Shown here one piece after another: positions 1 to 11,259 of a DNA stretch of 64,000 nucleotides; the first letter of the stretch is position 1, and every line of letters starts with the position of its first letter. The translations under genes and the position numbers were made by a program. Source of the stretch: Mycobacterium mantenii (GTDB lineage: Bacteria; Actinomycetota; Actinomycetes; Mycobacteriales; Mycobacteriaceae); NCBI RefSeq assembly GCF_010731775.1, contig NZ_AP022590.1:186001-250000 (forward strand). The letters are read 5' to 3'. The notes under the pieces were generated by a model. That model was given only the letters and a program-made list of their open reading frames with translations, had not been told where the DNA came from and did not search any database.

Positions 1-3000
1 GCGGGACCATCGTTGTCAGTACTGGTGGCGCCGATAGCGGCACCTTGATGGTCAGCTCCGGTGGCACGCTCACCGATGGCGGCACGGTGACGGTCAGCTC
101 GGGTGGGGTGTTGACTGACAGTGGGACTGTGACGGTCTCCAGTGGTGGCGCGTTGACCGACAGCGGTGTCGTTACCGTGAATTCGGGTGGTTTGTTGACC
201 GATAGTGGTGCGCTGACGGTCAATTCGGGTGGCACGTTGACGGATAGCGGGGCGCTCATCATCGATTCCGGTGTCACCCTGGTAGACGACGGCACGCTCA
301 ACATTGATAGCGGCGTCAGCCTTTCTGGGACGATCGATGTGGGTTCCACCGGTGCGCTCGACGTCAATAGCGGTGGGGCTTTGACCGTCAATGTTGGTGG
401 CACCGTTTCGGATGGCGGGACGGTGACGGTGTCTAGTGGTGGCAGCCTGACCGATGGTGGCACGGTGACGGTGTCTAGTGGTGGTTCGTTGACCGATGGT
501 GGTGTGTTGACCATTGATTCGGGTGGTGTGTTGACGAATAGTGGTTCGCTTACTGTGGATTCGGGTGTGACGTTGGTCGATGGCGGCATGCTCAATGTCA
601 ATAGTGGTACCGGTGTTGCGGGCACGATTGATGTGGGTTCCACGGGTGTGGTGAATGTCAACAGCGGCACGCTGACTATCGGTGCGGGTGGCACGTTGAG
701 TGACGGCGGTGTCGTGACGATCGATTCGGCTGGTGCGTTGACTGATGGTGGGACTGTCACCGTCAATGGGGGTGCGGTGCTGGGTTCGGCTGGGACCCTG
801 GCTGATGGGGGCACTTTGACGGTCGCCGATGGTGGCACTCTGTCGGTGGATGGTGGAGCGGTTCTGGGCTCGGGGGGCCTTGTTAGTGACAGCGGTACTT
901 TGACCGTCGTCAATGGCGGCACTTTGTCGGTCAATGGTGGGTCGGTGGTTGGCTCCGGTGGGACGTTGACGGTGGGTTCGGGTGGGGTGCTCACCGATGA
1001 AGGCACCGTAACCATAGGTAGCGGAGGGGTTCTCGGGTCGGGTGGGGGGTTGACTGATGGTGGCACTGTGACCATTGGTTCCACCGGCAGCCTGGTTGAT
1101 GGTGGGACGGTGACCGTCACGGGCGGTGGGGTGTTGACCGATAGCGGGACGGTGACCGTCAGCTCGGGTGGGGTGTTGACCGATAGCGGCACGGTGACGG
1201 TCAGCTCGGGTGGGGTGTTGACTGACAGTGGGACTGTGACGGTCTCCAGTGGTGGCGCGTTGACCGACAGCGGTGTCGTTACCGTGAATTCGGGTGGTTT
1301 GTTGACCGATAGTGGTGCGGTCACGGTCGATTCGGGTGGCACGCTGACGGATAGTGGTGTGCTGACGGTGAATTCGGGGGGGACTCTGACCGATGGCGGG
1401 ACGCTGAGCGTGAGTCCTGGTGTCACCTTCACTGATAGCGGCAGTGTCACTGTCAGCTCGGGTGGCAGCCTGACCGATGGCGGCACGTTGAGTGTCAGCT
1501 CGGGTGGGACGTTGACCGATAGCGGCACGGTGACCGTCGCCAGTGGTGGCACGTTGACCGATGGTGGCACGGTGACTGTGGGTTCGGGTGGGGTGTTGAC
1601 CGACAGTGGGACTGTGACGGTCTCCAGTGGTGGCGCGTTGACCGACAGCGGTGTCGTTACCGTGAATTCGGGTGGTTTGTTGACCGATAGTGGTGCGCTG
1701 ACGGTCAATTCGGGTGGCACGTTGACGGATAGCGGGGCGCTCATCATCGATTCCGGTGTCACCCTGGTAGACGACGGCACGCTCAACATTGATAGCGGCG
1801 TCAGCCTTTCTGGGACGATCGATGTGGGTTCCACCGGTGCGCTCGACGTCAATAGCGGTGGGGCTTTGACCGTCAATGTTGGTGGCACCGTTTCGGATGG
1901 CGGGACGGTGACGGTTTCTAGTGGTGGCAGCCTGACCGATGGTGGCACGGTGACGGTGTCTAGTGGTGGTTCGTTGACCGATAGTGGGACTGTCACGGTC
2001 AATGGTGGGTCGGTTCTGGTTCCTGCGGGCAGCCTTGTTGATGACGGCAGTGTGACGGTGGCCGATGGCGGTGTCTTGTCGGTTGATGGTGGGTCGGTGC
2101 TGGGTTCGGGTGGGGCGCTCACCGATGGGGGCAGTCTGACCGTCGCCAATGGTGGTGCCTTGTCGGTCAATGGTGGCTCGGTGGTCGGTTCTGGGGGTTC
2201 GTTGACGGTCGGTTCCACGGGCACCTTGACCGATAGCGGCAGCGTCACCGTCGGCGGTGGAGGGCTTTTGGGCTCGGGTGGCACGTTGACCGATAGCGGC
2301 ACTGTGACGGTTAGTGTCGGTGGCACGTTGACCGATGGCGGCACTGTGACGGTGAGCTCGGGTGGCCTGTTGACCGATGGCGGCACTGTGACGGTGAGCT
2401 CGGGTGGCCTGTTGACCGATGGTGGCACCGTGACGGTCAATGCTGGTGGCGGCCTGGCCGATGGCGGGACGGTGACGGTCGGCTCGGGTGGGGTGTTGAC
2501 CGATAGCGGCACGGTGACCGTCGCCAGTGGCGGCACATTGACCGACGGCGGCACGGTGACCGTGGGTTCGGGTGGCATCCTGACCGACGGCGGCACCGTG
2601 ACTGTCAACGTCGGTGGCGTTTTGTCGGATAGCGGGACCGTCACTGTGGGTCCGACCGGCTCGTTGACCGATGGTGGCACGGTGACGGTGTCTAGTGGTG
2701 GTTCGTTGACCGATGGTGGTGTGTTGACCATTGATTCGGGTGGTGTGTTGACGAATAGTGGTTCGCTTACTGTGGATTCGGGTGTGACGTTGGTCGATGG
2801 CGGCATGCTCAATGTCAATAGTGGTACCGGTGTTGCGGGCACGATTGATGTGGGTTCCACGGGTGTGGTGAATGTCAACAGCGGCACGCTGACTATCGGT
2901 GCGGGTGGCACGTTGAGTGACGGCGGTGTCGTGACGATCGATTCGGCTGGTGCGTTGACTGATGGTGGGACTGTCACCGTCAATGGGGGTGCGGTGCTGG

Positions 3001-6000
3001 GTTCGGCTGGGACCCTGGCTGATGGGGGCACTTTGACGGTCGCCGATGGTGGCACTCTGTCGGTGGATGGTGGAGCGGTTCTGGGCTCGGGGGGCCTTGT
3101 TAGTGACAGCGGTACTTTGACCGTCGTCAATGGCGGCACTTTGTCGGTCAATGGTGGGTCGGTGGTTGGCTCCGGTGGCACGTTGACGGTGGGTTCGGGT
3201 GGGGTGCTCACCGATGAAGGCACCGTAACCATAGGTAGCGGAGGGGTTCTCGGGTCGGGTGGGGGGTTGACTGATGGTGGCACTGTGACCATTGGTTCCA
3301 CCGGCAGCCTGGTTGATGGTGGGACGGTGACCGTCACGGGCGGTGGGGTGTTGACCGATAGCGGGACGGTGACCGTCAGCTCGGGTGGGGTGTTGACCGA
3401 TAGCGGCACGGTGACGGTCAGCTCGGGTGGGGTGTTGACTGACAGTGGGACTGTGACGGTCTCCAGTGGTGGCGCGTTGACCGACAGCGGTGTCGTTACC
3501 GTGAATTCGGGTGGTTTGTTGACCGATAGTGGTGCGGTCACGGTCAATTCGGGTGGCACGCTGACGGATAGTGGTGTGCTGACGGTGAATTCGGGGGGGA
3601 CTCTGACCGATGGCGGGACGCTGAGCGTGAGTCCTGGTGTCACCTTCACTGATAGCGGCAGTGTCACTGTCAGCTCGGGTGGCAGCCTGACCGATGGCGG
3701 CACGTTGAGTGTCAGCTCGGGTGGAACGTTGACCGATAACGGCACCGTGACCGTCGCCAGCGGTGGCACGTTGACCGACGGCGGTGCGGTTACGGTCAAT
3801 TCGGGTGGGGTGTTGACGGATGGTGGCACTGTCACCGTCAACGGGGGTGCGGTTCTGGGTTCCGGCGGTACCCTGACTGACGCCGGCAGTCTCACCGTCA
3901 CCGACGGCGGCGTTCTTAACGTCGACGCCGGAGCGGTTCTGGGCTCGGGTGGCACGGTGACCGATAGTGGCACTCTGACGATCAGCTCTGGTGGTGTGCT
4001 TGCTGATGGCGGCACGGTGACCGTGGGCTCGGGTGGCACGCTGACCGACGGCGGCACTGTGACTGTGAGTTCGGGTGCCACCCTGACTGTCGACACCGGC
4101 GGCGCCTTAACGGACAGCGGTGCTTTGACTGTTAGCTCGGGCGGCACCCTGACGGACGGTGGAACCGTCACCGTGACTGGGGCGGGTGCTCACCGATGGG
4201 GGCGCCGTGACCAATATGGGCGGGACCATCGTTGTCAGTACTGGTGGCGCCGATAGCGGCACCTTGATGGTCAGCTCCGGTGGCACGCTCACCGATGGCG
4301 GCACGGTGACGGTCAGCTCGGGTGGGGTGTTGACTGACAGTGGGACTGTGACGGTCTCCAGTGGTGGCGCGTTGACCGACAGCGGTGTCGTTACCGTGAA
4401 TTCGGGTGGTTTGTTGACCGATAGTGGTGCGCTGACGGTCAATTCGGGTGGCACGTTGACGGATAGCGGGGCGCTCATCATCGATTCCGGTGTCACCCTG
4501 GTAGACGACGGCACGCTCAACATTGATAGCGGCGTCAGCCTTTCTGGGACGATCGATGTGGGTTCCACCGGTGCGCTCGACGTCAATAGCGGTGGGGCTT
4601 TGACCGTCAATGTTGGTGGCACCGTTTCGGATGGCGGGACGGTGACGGTGTCTAGTGGTGGCAGCCTGACCGATGGTGGCACGGTGACGGTGTCTAGTGG
4701 TGGTTCGTTGACCGATGGTGGTGTGTTGACCATTGATTCGGGTGGTGTGTTGACGAATAGTGGCTCGCTCACTGTGGATTCGGGTGTGACGTTGGCCGAT
4801 AACGGCATGCTCAATGTCAATGGCGGTACCGGTGTTGCGGGCACGATTGATGTGGGTTCCACGGGTGTGGTGAATGTCAACAGCGGCACGCTGACTATCG
4901 GTGCGGGTGGCACGTTGAGTGACGGCGGTGTCGTGACGATCGATTCGGCTGGTGCGTTGACTGATGGTGGGACTGTCACCGTCAATGGGGGTGCGGTGCT
5001 GGGTTCGGCTGGGACCCTGGCTGATGGGGGCACTTTGACGGTCGCCGATGGTGGCACTCTGTCGGTGGATGGTGGAGCGGTTCTGGGCTCGGGGGGCCTT
5101 GTTAGTGACAGCGGTACTTTGACCGTCGTCAATGGCGGCACTTTGTCGGTCAATGGTGGGTCGGTGGTTGGCTCCGGTGGCACGTTGACGGTGGGTTCGG
5201 GTGGGGTGCTCACCGATGAAGGCACCGTAACCATAGGTAGCGGAGGGGTTCTCGGGTCGGGTGGGGGGTTGACTGATGGTGGCACTGTGACCATTGGTTC
5301 CACCGGCAGCCTGGTTGATGGTGGGACGGTGACTGTCACGGGCGGTGGGGTGTTGACTGATGGCGGCTCGCTGACCAACACGGGTGGGGCCTTGGTTGTC
5401 AGTACTGGTGGTGTTGATAGCGGTACTTTGACGGTGAGTCCTGGTGTCACCTTCACTGATAGTGGCACGTTGACCGTCAACGCCGGGGGGACGTTGACCG
5501 ATGGTGGCACGGTCGTTGTTTCTAGTGGTGGCTCGTTGACCGATGGTGGTGTGGTCACGGTCGATTCGGGTGGTGTGCTGACGGATAGTGGTGTGCTGAC
5601 GGTGAATTCGGGGGGGACTCTGACCGATGGCGGGACGCTGAGCGTGAGTCCTGGTGTCACCTTCACTGATAGCGGCAGTGTCACTGTCAGCTCGGGTGGC
5701 AGCCTGACCGATGGCGGCACGTTGAGTGTCAGCTCGGGTGGGACGTTGACCGATAGCGGCACGGTGACCGTCGCCAGTGGTGGCACGTTGACCGATGGTG
5801 GCACGGTGACTGTGGGTTCGGGTGGGGTGTTGACCGACGGCGGCACTGTGACTGTCAACGTCGGTGGCGTTTTGTCGGATGGCGGGACGGTCACTGTGGG
5901 TCCGACTGGCTCGTTGACCGATGGTGGCACGGTGACGGTGTCTAGTGGTGGTTCGTTGACCGATAGTGGGACTGTCACGGTCAATGGTGGGTCGGTTCTG

Positions 6001-9000
6001 GTTCCTGCGGGCAGCCTTGTTGATGACGGCAGTGTGACGGTGGCCGATGGCGGTGTCTTGTCGGTTGATGGTGGGTCGGTGCTGGGTTCGGGTGGGGCGC
6101 TCACCGATGGGGGCAGTCTGACCGTCGCCAATGGTGGTGCCTTGTCGGTCAATGGTGGCTCGGTGGTCGGTTCTGGGGGTTCGTTGACGGTCGGTTCCAC
6201 GGGCACCTTGACCGATAGCGGCAGCGTCACCGTCGGCGGTGGAGGGCTTTTGGGCTCGGGTGGCACGTTGACCGATAGCGGCACTGTGACGGTTAGTGTC
6301 GGTGGCACGTTGACCGATGGCGGCACTGTGACGGTGAGCTCGGGTGGCCTGTTGACCGATGGCGGCACTGTGACGGTGAGCTCGGGTGGCCTGTTGACCG
6401 ATGGTGGCACCGTGACGGTCAATGCTGGTGGCGGCCTGGCCGATGGCGGGACGGTGACGGTCGGCTCGGGTGGGGTGTTGACCGATAGCGGCACGGTGAC
6501 CGTCGCCAGTGGCGGCACATTGACCGACGGCGGCACGGTGACCGTGGGTTCGGGTGGCATCCTGACCGACGGCGGCACCGTGACTGTCAACGTCGGTGGC
6601 GTTTTGTCGGATAGCGGGACCGTCACTGTGGGTCCGACCGGCTCGTTGACCGATGGTGGCACGGTGACGGTGTCTAGTGGTGGTTCGTTGACCGATGGTG
6701 GTGTGTTGACCATTGATTCGGGTGGTGTGTTGACGAATAGTGGTTCGCTTACTGTGGATTCGGGTGTGACGTTGGTCGATGGCGGCATGCTCAATGTCAA
6801 TAGTGGTACCGGTGTTGCGGGCACGATTGATGTGGGTTCCACGGGTGTGGTGAATGTCAACAGCGGCACGCTGACTATCGGTGCGGGTGGCACGTTGAGT
6901 GACGGCGGTGTCGTGACGATCGATTCGGCTGGTGCGTTGACTGATGGTGGGACTGTCACCGTCAATGGGGGTGCGGTGCTGGGTTCGGCTGGGACCCTGG
7001 CTGATGGGGGCACTTTGACGGTCGCCGATGGTGGCACTCTGTCGGTGGATGGTGGAGCGGTTCTGGGCTCGGGGGGCCTTGTTAGTGACAGCGGTACTTT
7101 GACCGTCGTCAATGGCGGCACTTTGTCGGTCAATGGTGGGTCGGTGGTTGGCTCCGGTGGGACGTTGACGGTGGGTTCGGGTGGGGTGCTCACCGATGAA
7201 GGCACCGTAACCATAGGTAGCGGAGGGGTTCTCGGGTCGGGTGGGGGGTTGACTGATGGTGGCACTGTGACCATTGGTTCCACCGGCAGCCTGGTTGATG
7301 GTGGGACGGTGACCGTCACGGGCGGTGGGGTGTTGACCGATAGCGGGACGGTGACCGTCAGCTCGGGTGGGGTGTTGACCGATAGCGGCACGGTGACGGT
7401 CAGCTCGGGTGGGGTGTTGACTGACAGTGGGACTGTGACGGTCTCCAGTGGTGGCGCGTTGACCGACAGCGGTGTCGTTACCGTGAATTCGGGTGGTTTG
7501 TTGACCGATGGTGGTGTGGTCACGGTCGATTCGGGTGGCACGCTGACGGATAGTGGTGTGCTGACGGTGAATTCGGGGGGGACTCTGACCGATGGCGGGA
7601 CGCTGAGCGTGAGTCCTGGTGTCACCTTCACTGATAGCGGCAGTGTCACTGTCAGCTCGGGTGGCAGCCTGACCGATGGCGGCACGTTGAGTGTCAGCTC
7701 GGGTGGGACGTTGACCGATAGCGGCACGGTGACCGTCGCCAGTGGTGGCACGTTGACCGATGGTGGCACGGTGACTGTGGGTTCGGGTGGGGTGTTGACC
7801 GACAGTGGGACTGTGACGGTCTCCAGTGGTGGCGCGTTGACCGACAGCGGTGTCGTTACCGTGAATTCGGGTGGTTTGTTGACCGATAGTGGTGCGCTGA
7901 CGGTCAATTCGGGTGGCACGTTGACGGATAGCGGGCGCTCATCATCGATTCCGGTGTCACCCTGGTAGACGACGGCACGCTCAACATTGATAGCGGCGTC
8001 AGCCTTTCTGGGACGATCGATGTGGGTTCCACCGGTGCGCTCGACGTCAATAGCGGTGGGGCTTTGACCGTCAATGTTGGTGGCACCGTTTCGGATGGCG
8101 GGACGGTGACGGTTTCTAGTGGTGGCAGCCTGACCGATGGTGGCACGGTGACGGTGTCTAGTGGTGGTTCGTTGACCGATAGTGGGACTGTCACGGTCAA
8201 TGGTGGGTCGGTTCTGGTTCCTGCGGGCAGCCTTGTTGATGACGGCAGTGTGACGGTGGCCGATGGCGGTGTCTTGTCGGTTGATGGTGGGTCGGTGCTG
8301 GGTTCGGGTGGGGCGCTCACCGATGGGGGCAGTCTGACCGTCGCCAATGGTGGTGCCTTGTCGGTCAATGGTGGCTCGGTGGTCGGTTCTGGGGGTTCGT
8401 TGACGGTCGGTTCCACGGGCACCTTGACCGATAGCGGCAGCGTCACCGTCGGCGGTGGAGGGCTTTTGGGCTCGGGTGGCACGTTGACCGATAGCGGCAC
8501 TGTGACGGTTAGTGTCGGTGGCACGTTGACCGATGGCGGCACTGTGACGGTGAGCTCGGGTGGCCTGTTGACCGATGGCGGCACTGTGACGGTGAGCTCG
8601 GGTGGCCTGTTGACCGATGGTGGCACCGTGACGGTCAATGCTGGTGGCGGCCTGGCCGATGGCGGGACGGTGACGGTCGGCTCGGGTGGGGTGTTGACCG
8701 ATAGCGGCACGGTGACCGTCGCCAGTGGCGGCACATTGACCGACGGCGGCACGGTGACCGTGGGTTCGGGTGGCATCCTGACCGACGGCGGCACCGTGAC
8801 TGTCAACGTCGGTGGCGTTTTGTCGGATAGCGGGACCGTCACTGTGGGTCCGACCGGCTCGTTGACCGATGGTGGCACGGTGACGGTGTCTAGTGGTGGT
8901 TCGTTGACCGATGGTGGTGTGTTGACCATTGATTCGGGTGGTGTGTTGACGAATAGTGGTTCGCTTACTGTGGACTCGGGTGTGACGTTGGCCGATAACG

Positions 9001-10118
9001 GCACGCTCAATATCAATAGTGGTACCGGTGTTGCGGGCACGATTGATGTGGGTTCCACGGGTGTGGTGAATGTGGACAGCGGGGGCACGCTGAGTGTCGG
9101 TACCACCGGCACCTTGTCCGATGGTGGTGTGGTGTCGGTTAATTCGGGTGGGGTGTTGACCGATAGTGGGACTGTCACGGTCAATGGTGGGTCGGTTCTG
9201 GTTCCTGCGGGCAGCCTTGTTGATGACGGCAGTGTGACGGTGGCCGATGGCGGTGTCTTGTCGGTTGATGGTGGGTCGGTGCTGGGTTCGGGTGGGGCGC
9301 TCACCGATGGGGGCAGTCTGACCGTCGCCAATGGTGGTGCCTTGTCGGTCAATGGTGGCTCGGTGGTCGGTTCTGGGGGTTCGTTGACGGTCGGTTCCAC
9401 GGGCACCTTGACCGATAGCGGCAGCGTCACCGTCGGCGGTGGAGGGCTTTTGGGCTCGGGTGGCACGTTGACCGATAGCGGCACTGTGACGGTTAGCGCC
9501 GGTGGCATCCTGACGGACGGCGGCACGTTGACCATCAATGCCGGTGGCACGCTGACGGATTCCGGGACCGTGACCGTCATCAGTGGCGGTACGTTGACCG
9601 ACGGCGGTACGTTCACGGTAAGCGTGGGTGGCACCCTCACGGACAGTGGCACCTTCACGGTCAGTTTGGGTGGCGCACTGACCAACGGTGGCACTGTCAC
9701 GGTCGGCGGCACCCTGGTCGACAGTGGCATCGTCACCGTCGGGTCCGGCAGCACCTTCACCGTCGATCCCGGCGGCATCGTCCCCATCCTCAATGGCGGA
9801 AGCATCATTGTCGGCCCAGGCGAAGTCATCACCATTGGCCCCGGTGGCAGTTACACCTCTACCGGCGTGATCGGTCCTGTCACCATCGCCCCCGGTACGC
9901 CGGTGCCGCCGGTCCCGTCGCATGTGGTGTTCGGCATCTCTCCAGGCGGGCTTGCCTCCCCCGGCCTGGCCGGCCTGGCGGGGCTTTCCGGAATCCAACC
10001 CCCACAAGACAATTCAATGTTAGCTGCGTCTGGATCGGACGGTAGATCCTGTTGCCGATATATAGACGCAAACGGAGGTCGGTGCTGCTGGGATCTCCTC
10101 GCATCCGAGGTTGACTAA
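1..10118 (+). CDS. giant beta-strand-repeat surface/secreted protein, 5' end outside window, frame broken by indels
   Basis: The reading frame is open from the first bases of the window, so the N-terminus lies upstream. The protein is almost entirely a degenerate 14-residue unit of the type SGGxLTDSGTVTVx, rich in G, S, T, V, D and L, with one short strand per half unit. This pattern is typical of parallel beta-solenoid adhesins or AIDA-like passenger domains. Repeats fade after about 9700 and a Pro/Gly tail runs to the TAA at 10116-10118; no transmembrane anchor or LPxTG is visible. The frame used at 3-4180 shifts at about 4175-4185, runs to about 7933, shifts again and then matches the first frame. 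Joined, the visible part is about 3370 residues. It could be one very large gene with assembly errors or a decayed gene. Secretion is inferred; no signal peptide is in view. No named family was recognised. Confidence 0.7.
465..1510 (+). repeat. super-block X, copy 1
   Basis: About 1.05 kb that recurs at 2682-3727 (offset 2217 bp, exactly 739 codons) and at about 6664-7709 (offset 6199), with partial copies at about 4684-5340 and 8881-9060. Only a handful of substitutions separate the copies, for example ggacg versus ggcacg near 961 and 3178. Confidence 0.75.
1961..2690 (+). repeat. super-block Y, copy 1
   Basis: About 0.73 kb starting with the unit that encodes VLVPAGSLVDDGSV. It recurs at about 5943-6672, 8159-8888 and partly at 9143-9500. 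Anchor positions of the same motif are 2041, 6023, 8239 and 9223. Confidence 0.75.
2682..3727 (+). repeat. super-block X, copy 2
   Basis: Near-identical to 465-1510 at an offset of 2217 bp, which keeps the reading frame. Confidence 0.75.
5943..6672 (+). repeat. super-block Y, copy 2
   Basis: Offset 3982 bp from copy 1, with near-identical sequence. Confidence 0.75.
6664..7709 (+). repeat. super-block X, copy 3
   Basis: Near-identical to copy 2 at offset 3982 bp. That offset is two short of a multiple of three, which matches two missing bases near 4175-4185. Confidence 0.75.
8159..8888 (+). repeat. super-block Y, copy 3
   Basis: Offset 2216 bp from copy 2. This is one less than the 2217-bp period seen elsewhere and reflects the missing G at about 7933-7935. 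A partial fourth copy follows 984 bp further on. Confidence 0.75.
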
Positions 10119-10144
10119 TGAATTTGGTTGGGGCAGGAGAGATC

Positions 10145-11092
10145 ATGGAAAGCGCTCAGCGAGAAGACGACACGAAATCGAGGACACCGGAGTCGCCGCG
10201 GTCCCGGTCCAGCGAGTCCTCCGGGCGCCGGGGCAAGGCAATTGCGCGCGGGCCGTTATCGGTGCCGCCGAGCTGGTCCGTGGCCGCCCCGCGGATCCAG
10301 ACGGCCTCGCCTCTCTCGGCTGTCGCCAGCCGCAACGCCAGCTCTCGGCCCACCGCCGGAAACCCAATGGTGAGCACGTACTCCAAGGGACTGATGGCAA
10401 TGCTTACCTGGCCGGGTGCGATCTCTGCAGCGACCCGTTCACCGGACCACCGCAAGAGCACCACAGACAACGCCGAGGTTCGCCGCGCCGGGACTCGGGC
10501 CCGAGATGACGCCACCGCGCATGACGGCGAAGCCGGTGATCCCGCGTCCGCAGTCGGCCAGGCCGCAACCAACACTACGGTGCGGACCGCGGACCACGTA
10601 ATCGTCATCCGCATCCTGCAAGGCCAAACCGTCACCCTCCCGTTTGGCAGCACCATCGCTCTCGGCGAACGCACCACCATGCTCGTTGAGGGCGGCTCCA
10701 TCAGCGTGGAAGGCGCTGGGGCCTGCGTCGCGAACGTCCCCGTCACCGTCAACGACGGCAGCACTGTCACCACCCTTGGTCGGTGTCGTGCGACCGGCGC
10801 CGTCATCCCCTCCAACACGCGGCTACTCGCTGGCAGCTACGGCGCCTTCACCCTCACTCAGTACCGCCGCGCACGGGTCGAAATCGAACTGATCAACGGC
10901 TCCGCCACGACCGGTACCGGCCCACACACCGGCCAGGTCACCACCCCCGCCCTTCGCACCGCCACCGCCACCGTCGGCGCGGAGGGCGTCACCATCACCA
11001 ACACCGAAGGCACAATCACCGTCACCACCCGTCGGTACCCGCAACTCGGGTACTGCAACGGCGACCGTTCGCCGGGTCGGGTGCGCTCATAA
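10145..11092 (+). CDS. hypothetical protein with beta-rich C-terminal half
   Basis: I do not recognise the family. The start at 10145 is chosen because a good ribosome binding site (aggaga) lies 6 bases upstream; an in-frame ATG at 10118 overlaps the stop codon of the giant repeat gene but has no such site. The product would be 315 residues. Roughly the first 140 are low-complexity and rich in Ser, Arg and Ala; the rest is rich in short Val/Thr strands (for example ILQGQTVTLPFGSTIALGER) and has two or three cysteines. Proximity and the shared strand-rich style suggest it may work with, or be a broken extension of, the repeat gene. The opposite strand is also open over much of this interval, so the N-terminal half is uncertain. 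Confidence 0.4.
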   Translation: MESAQREDDTKSRTPESPRSRSSESSGRRGKAIARGPLSVPPSWSVAAPRIQTASPLSAVASRNASSRPTAGNPMVSTYSKGLMAMLTWPGAISAATRSPDHRKSTTDNAEVRRAGTRARDDATAHDGEAGDPASAVGQAATNTTVRTADHVIVIRILQGQTVTLPFGSTIALGERTTMLVEGGSISVEGAGACVANVPVTVNDGSTVTTLGRCRATGAVIPSNTRLLAGSYGAFTLTQYRRARVEIELINGSATTGTGPHTGQVTTPALRTATATVGAEGVTITNTEGTITVTTRRYPQLGYCNGDRSPGRVRS

Positions 11093-11221
11093 CGCGCGGC
11101 GTGGTGTTCGACTTCTAGATGGGTTCACAACTCGGCGGCTCGTAGTCACGTAGATGGGCGCTGGCGCCGTCGCGTCGCCGCAGGCCAAGCTGCAGCCCAA
11201 GCTCCCAGAACTCGTGACTCG

Positions 11222-11227
11222 TATAGT
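11222..11227 (+). promoter_or_regulatory. possible -10 element upstream of the siderophore-interacting protein gene
   Basis: TATAGT lies 33 bases before the GTG start and 24 before its Shine-Dalgarno (ggagg at about 11251). No clear -35 hexamer is seen. Confidence 0.25.
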
Positions 11228-11259
11228 CGACGGGGGTCAGGGGCTGGACAGGAGGACAC

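Larger units (their letters stand above)
1..9720 (+). repeat. 42-bp (14-residue) tandem coding repeat array
   Basis: The elementary unit is 42 bp and encodes SGGxLTD-S/G-GTVTVx. It recurs more than 200 times with variants, for example spacers with the core GTIDVGST and units around NGGSVVGSGG. Units are degenerate within a block but whole blocks are nearly identical to each other, which indicates recent block duplication rather than slow divergence of single units. Confidence 0.85.

Noticed and set aside
7904..9835. Second long Pro-rich minus-strand frame
   Set aside because: Same cause: antisense of the repeat array.
4107..10007. Very long minus-strand frame of 1966 codons, Pro/Val/Thr-rich repeats
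   Set aside because: It is the complement of the 42-bp repeat array. Codon repetition with few A/T leaves the antisense frame open; the plus-strand frames have the ribosome-related ends and sensible composition.
10156..10818. Minus-strand frame of 220 codons opposite the companion gene
   Set aside because: It has no ribosome site and its product shows no recognisable domain; the plus-strand start at 10145 has a good site. Not fully excluded for the part opposite 10150-10450.
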